From contig JAPKMW010000019.1 of the NCBI GenBank assembly GCA_026645575.1, positions 72,369 to 136,368 of the forward strand: a stretch of DNA of 64,000 nucleotides, in the 5' to 3' direction. Below, piece by piece: positions 61,723 to 64,000 of this stretch (the stretch's first letter is position 1; each line of letters opens with the position of its first letter). The position numbers were made by a program, and so were the translations under genes. The notes beneath the pieces are model-generated. The model had not been told where the DNA came from. It ran no database searches and was given only the letters and a program-made list of their open reading frames with translations. Origin of the DNA: Caldilineaceae bacterium. Lineage in GTDB: Bacteria > Chloroflexota > Anaerolineae > Caldilineales > Caldilineaceae.

Positions 61723-62700
61723 TTAAACCGCCGCACCTAACCGAATGCGCGGGTCAATCACCCGGTAACTAAGATCCGCCAGTGTATTACCCACAAAGAC
61801 AAAGAGCGCGCTAAAGAGGACAATGCCGAGCAAGAGCGGCACATCCCCGCGCAGCCCGGCCTGTACGGTTGCCTCGCCCAGGCCGGGGTAAGCAAAGACC
61901 TGTTCCGCCAGCACCGAGCCGCCAAAGAGTTCACTCAGCGAGGCAAATTGCAAGGTGATCGCCGGCAAGGCAATGTTGCGTAAGCCGTGGTGCCAGATGA
62001 TCCCGGCCGTCGTCTCGCCCTGCGCGCGGGCAAAGAGGGCGTAGTCGCTGTTCAATACGTCGAGCAGCTTTTGGCGCGTATGGAGCGCGATATTGGCGAC
62101 ACCGATAATGCTCAACGCCGCCGCCGGCAAGATCAGGTGATGTACCCGTTGCAGTAGGGTTGCTTGCGCCAATGGCACCCCCGGCGGCGTTGCACAGCAA
62201 ACCGGCGTCCAGCCCAGCGCCACTGAAAAGATGATGAGCAGCAGCAGTGCCAGCCAGAAGGTCGGCGTTGAGGCCAGCGTATACGCATAGAAGCGGATCG
62301 CCTGGTCGAGCCATGACCCTGGCCGCAGCCCGGCCAGCAGTCCCAAGCCAAAGCCTAGCACCCCCGACAAAAGCCACGCCGCCGTCATCAACCAGAGCGA
62401 AGCCAGAAAGCGTTCACCGATCACTGTCAACACCGGCTGATTGAAGATCATCGAACGGCCCAAGTCACCCCCGGCCACATTTTGCAACCAGCGCCCGTAG
62501 CGTTCCAGCGGCGGCGCTTCCAGCCCCCAGCGGTCGGCGATCTGCTGGCGCTGCTCCGGGCTGATCCCCAACATGGCTGCGCCAATATAGGCATCCACCG
62601 GGTCGATCGGCGACAGGGCGACTAAGGTAAACGAAAAGGTCGCCACTGCAAACAGCAGCAGCAACAAGCGTAAACATTTATTGAGCAAAAAGCGGAGCAT
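61723..62700 (-). CDS. NikB/DppB-type ABC permease (set B)
   Basis: 325 residues. ATG 62700 starts MLRFLLNKCLRLLLLLFAVA, the family's first membrane segment; an in-frame start 30 bases upstream is inside the previous gene. LSPIDPVDAYIGA (about 32-44) is the NikB-like pattern. EAA loop SDYALFARAQGETTAGIIWHH near 212-232. It ends LADLSYRVIDPRIRLG. No binding-protein gene accompanies set B. Confidence 0.9.
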   Translation of the reverse strand: MLRFLLNKCLRLLLLLFAVATFSFTLVALSPIDPVDAYIGAAMLGISPEQRQQIADRWGLEAPPLERYGRWLQNVAGGDLGRSMIFNQPVLTVIGERFLASLWLMTAAWLLSGVLGFGLGLLAGLRPGSWLDQAIRFYAYTLASTPTFWLALLLLIIFSVALGWTPVCCATPPGVPLAQATLLQRVHHLILPAAALSIIGVANIALHTRQKLLDVLNSDYALFARAQGETTAGIIWHHGLRNIALPAITLQFASLSELFGGSVLAEQVFAYPGLGEATVQAGLRGDVPLLLGIVLFSALFVFVGNTLADLSYRVIDPRIRLGAAV

Positions 62701-62713
62701 AGCGTTCCATTCG

Positions 62714-63286
62714 TTAGCGCTTTGTCGCAACCGGCGGCCCTGGTTGGCGCCAGAGACAGCGTTGCACCCAATGTACTATGGTCGTCACCCGCGCCTGTAA
62801 GGCTAGCGTCTGTTTGACTTGCGTCGGCAGATGTTCGCCCCAATAGTGGGTGGTTTTGGCAACGGCGGTGATCACATTCTTGATCTCCCCCTTCACCGTA
62901 TAATAATCACCCACTGGCACACAGAGCATGGCGCCTTCGGCATGAGCTGTGACATTTTCGGCTACAATCGCTTCGGCCAGCCAGGCGGCCATGCCAGGGG
63001 AAGGGCAGGTTACGCCAATCCAGCCGGGACGCACTTCGGCAGCGGTCAACCCACTGACCTCGTGGATGCCTCGAATGATCTCCTGAACAGCCACTTGATA
63101 GCTCGCGCTTTGGGTATCGGGCAGGCGTTGTGGCGTGAGCATTACACCGCGATGGGGCGGCCCGCCATCCAACGCCAACACACAAAAACTATGCCACATC
63201 TCGCCCCAGGCCACTTCGCCATTCTCCCGATACTGCATGGGCGCCGCGGCCATCGGCGCGCGCTTGTCGGTTGGTAAATCAGCCAT
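62714..63286 (-). CDS. Unknown soluble protein heading ABC set B
   Basis: 190 residues; ATG 63286 after aaggaaa. Not recognised. Features: AWGEMWHSFCVLALDGGPPH then RGVML (about 30-53), YQVAVQEIIRGIHEVSGLTA (about 63-82), GWIGVTCPSPGMAAWLAEAI (about 88-107), VPVGDYYTVKGEIKNVITAV. No signal peptide or membrane segment. It is 13 bases before the first permease, in what looks like the same operon, so it probably helps process or sense the imported ligand. Family membership should be sought by profile search; I do not name one. Confidence 0.65.
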   Translation of the reverse strand: MADLPTDKRAPMAAAPMQYRENGEVAWGEMWHSFCVLALDGGPPHRGVMLTPQRLPDTQSASYQVAVQEIIRGIHEVSGLTAAEVRPGWIGVTCPSPGMAAWLAEAIVAENVTAHAEGAMLCVPVGDYYTVKGEIKNVITAVAKTTHYWGEHLPTQVKQTLALQARVTTIVHWVQRCLWRQPGPPVATKR

Positions 63287-63307
63287 TGCTGTTTCCTTAT
63301 TGGTGGA

Positions 63308-63332
63308 GATTGAGAGATTCAATCTCTCAATC
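63308..63332. repeat. 12-bp palindrome upstream of set B
   Basis: gattgagagatt, one base, aatctctcaatc: a perfect palindrome 21 bases before ATG 63286. Same motif type as 56352-56420. It could be an operator or a processed hairpin. Confidence 0.55.
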
Positions 63333-63384
63333 GCTTAATAAGGTCAAATGAGCCAGAGGTCAAATTTGACAAGCCGTGATCGAA

Positions 63385-64000
63385 CTAATCGGGTTGAAAG
63401 AAGAGGATCTGCGGCTCATATTGACGAATTAGTTTGACATGTTCTTTAACAACAGAAAGTGTCCGATCAGCGAGAACGGGGATCTCGGCAATGGGAAACT
63501 TTTGCACGAGTTTTCGGGTAGTCTCGTAATCCTTGATATAGATGTCGACGGCCTGCTGCGAATGGTTGAGTTCATGGGCAATGGCCATCGGCGACTGACC
63601 ACGCAGGAAGCGACGAATGACTTCGGCCTTATGGGAGACAGAAGGGCCGATATCATGGACGGTGCCGCGAAGCGGGACGATGGTCTCGTGATGTGCTTCA
63701 TAGTGGCGGAGCAAAACGCTGACCTGCTTTTCGGAAATGCCGCTGAGCAAGCTCAAATCGAACAAGGTGAGCAGAGCGCGTTGGGCAAAGGCTTCCTGGC
63801 ACCAACGCACAAAGCGCGTTTGGTTAAAGGTGCGGCGGGCTTTGCGTTCGCCACAGAGCTGCTGGTCATTGAGCAAGGCGACTTCGGCATCGGTGACCAA
63901 TTGTAAGGTAACCGGAATGAGTTGCTGCACATCCGGGGACTTGCCCCCACTGCCATTCTCAACGGGTACGGCAGGCCAGTTGACAAAGCGTGCGGGCAGG
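63385..64000 (-). CDS. DUF1670 family protein, 5' end off the window
   Basis: At least 205 residues; the frame stays open to the right edge (reading PARFVNWPAVPVENGSGGKS upstream of a GTG at 63930), so the real start lies outside. LLNDQQLCGERKARRTFNQT then RFVRWCQEA, and IPLRGT/ LRGTVHDIGPSVSHKAEVIR with a C-terminal VDIYIKDYE, are typical of DUF1670 proteins, which are multi-copy in Chloroflexota and have HTH-like regions (SLLSGISEKQVSVLLRHYE). Function unknown; a mobile-element role has been suspected from copy number. Confidence 0.72.
   Translation of the reverse strand, partial: LPARFVNWPAVPVENGSGGKSPDVQQLIPVTLQLVTDAEVALLNDQQLCGERKARRTFNQTRFVRWCQEAFAQRALLTLFDLSLLSGISEKQVSVLLRHYEAHHETIVPLRGTVHDIGPSVSHKAEVIRRFLRGQSPMAIAHELNHSQQAVDIYIKDYETTRKLVQKFPIAEIPVLADRTLSVVKEHVKLIRQYEPQILFFQPD

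Overview
The window is a GC-rich, densely coded bacterial chromosome segment with no rRNA or tRNA genes that I can see. The mix of families points to a Chloroflexota bacterium, probably of the Anaerolineae/Caldilineae type: several AAA/PD-(D/E)XK proteins of unknown role, a DUF1670 protein, a Uma2 remnant, a DUF368 lipid-carrier translocase, many lipoprotein-type binding proteins and many palindromic intergenic elements. This placement is inference from gene content; no marker gene is present.

Layout. 1-2.9 kb: truncated acetoacetyl-CoA synthetase and a MATE exporter. 3-6.7 kb: an ATPase plus TOPRIM-like pair (a candidate defence module) and an AAA/PD-(D/E)XK protein. 6.8-9.7 kb: cytochrome P450, class I glutamine amidotransferase and alpha/beta hydrolase in one run, then a second AAA/PD-(D/E)XK protein on the other strand. 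11.7-15.4 kb: peptide-type ABC importer (binding protein and two permeases, no ATPase) and a 38-residue membrane peptide. 15.6-19.9 kb: an OmpR-type response regulator, its histidine kinase and an HflK/HflC pair, with a three-copy direct repeat between kinase and hflK that looks like the regulator's binding site. 20-26.9 kb: an unknown Cys-rich protein, AraC regulator with divergent aldo/keto reductase, a duplicated-repeat membrane protein with divergent MarR regulator and a clear palindromic operator, an aldo/keto reductase pseudogene, and a GH140-like hydrolase. 27-33.3 kb: M20 dipeptidase, nucleoside deaminase, an L-carnitine dehydrogenase-like enzyme, a gamma-butyrobetaine dioxygenase-like enzyme and a flavin amine oxidase, a plausible carnitine/betaine/amine catabolic neighbourhood. 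33.5-40 kb: Asp-box lipoprotein, DUF368, PyrK-like protein, SDR epimerase, double-SDR fusion and a small HTH protein. 40.5-45.3 kb: a radical SAM enzyme, Tex and an Rpn-like protein. 45.5-47.2 kb: MsbA-type ABC exporter. 47.5-54.5 kb: siderophore-type iron ABC importer with two binding proteins, ATPase, FhuF-like reductase and two permeases, split by an antisense toxin-antitoxin pair. 54.5-63.3 kb: two adjacent nickel/peptide-type ABC sets that together make one full complement plus spare permeases, with a methyltransferase and an unknown protein. Right edge: DUF1670 protein running off the window.

The most notable observation is at 40.5-41.9 kb. The radical SAM gene is interrupted near its end by an in-frame TGA directly after a Cys codon, and read-through gives the C-terminal tail CUAEP followed by twelve residues and a TAA stop. 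A 9-bp perfect hairpin sits right after the TGA. This is the signature of the CUAEP/CCAEP-tail radical SAM selenoproteins, so the gene should be annotated as a selenoprotein that ordinary gene calling truncates.

A second theme is palindromic DNA. Almost every longer spacer holds an inverted repeat, several of them nested, one family with terminal inverted repeats and a 9-bp target duplication. Related simple-repeat DNA has also entered coding regions (PyrK, and the linker of the SDR fusion). Hairpins lie at the binding-protein/permease junction of both peptide-type ABC operons.
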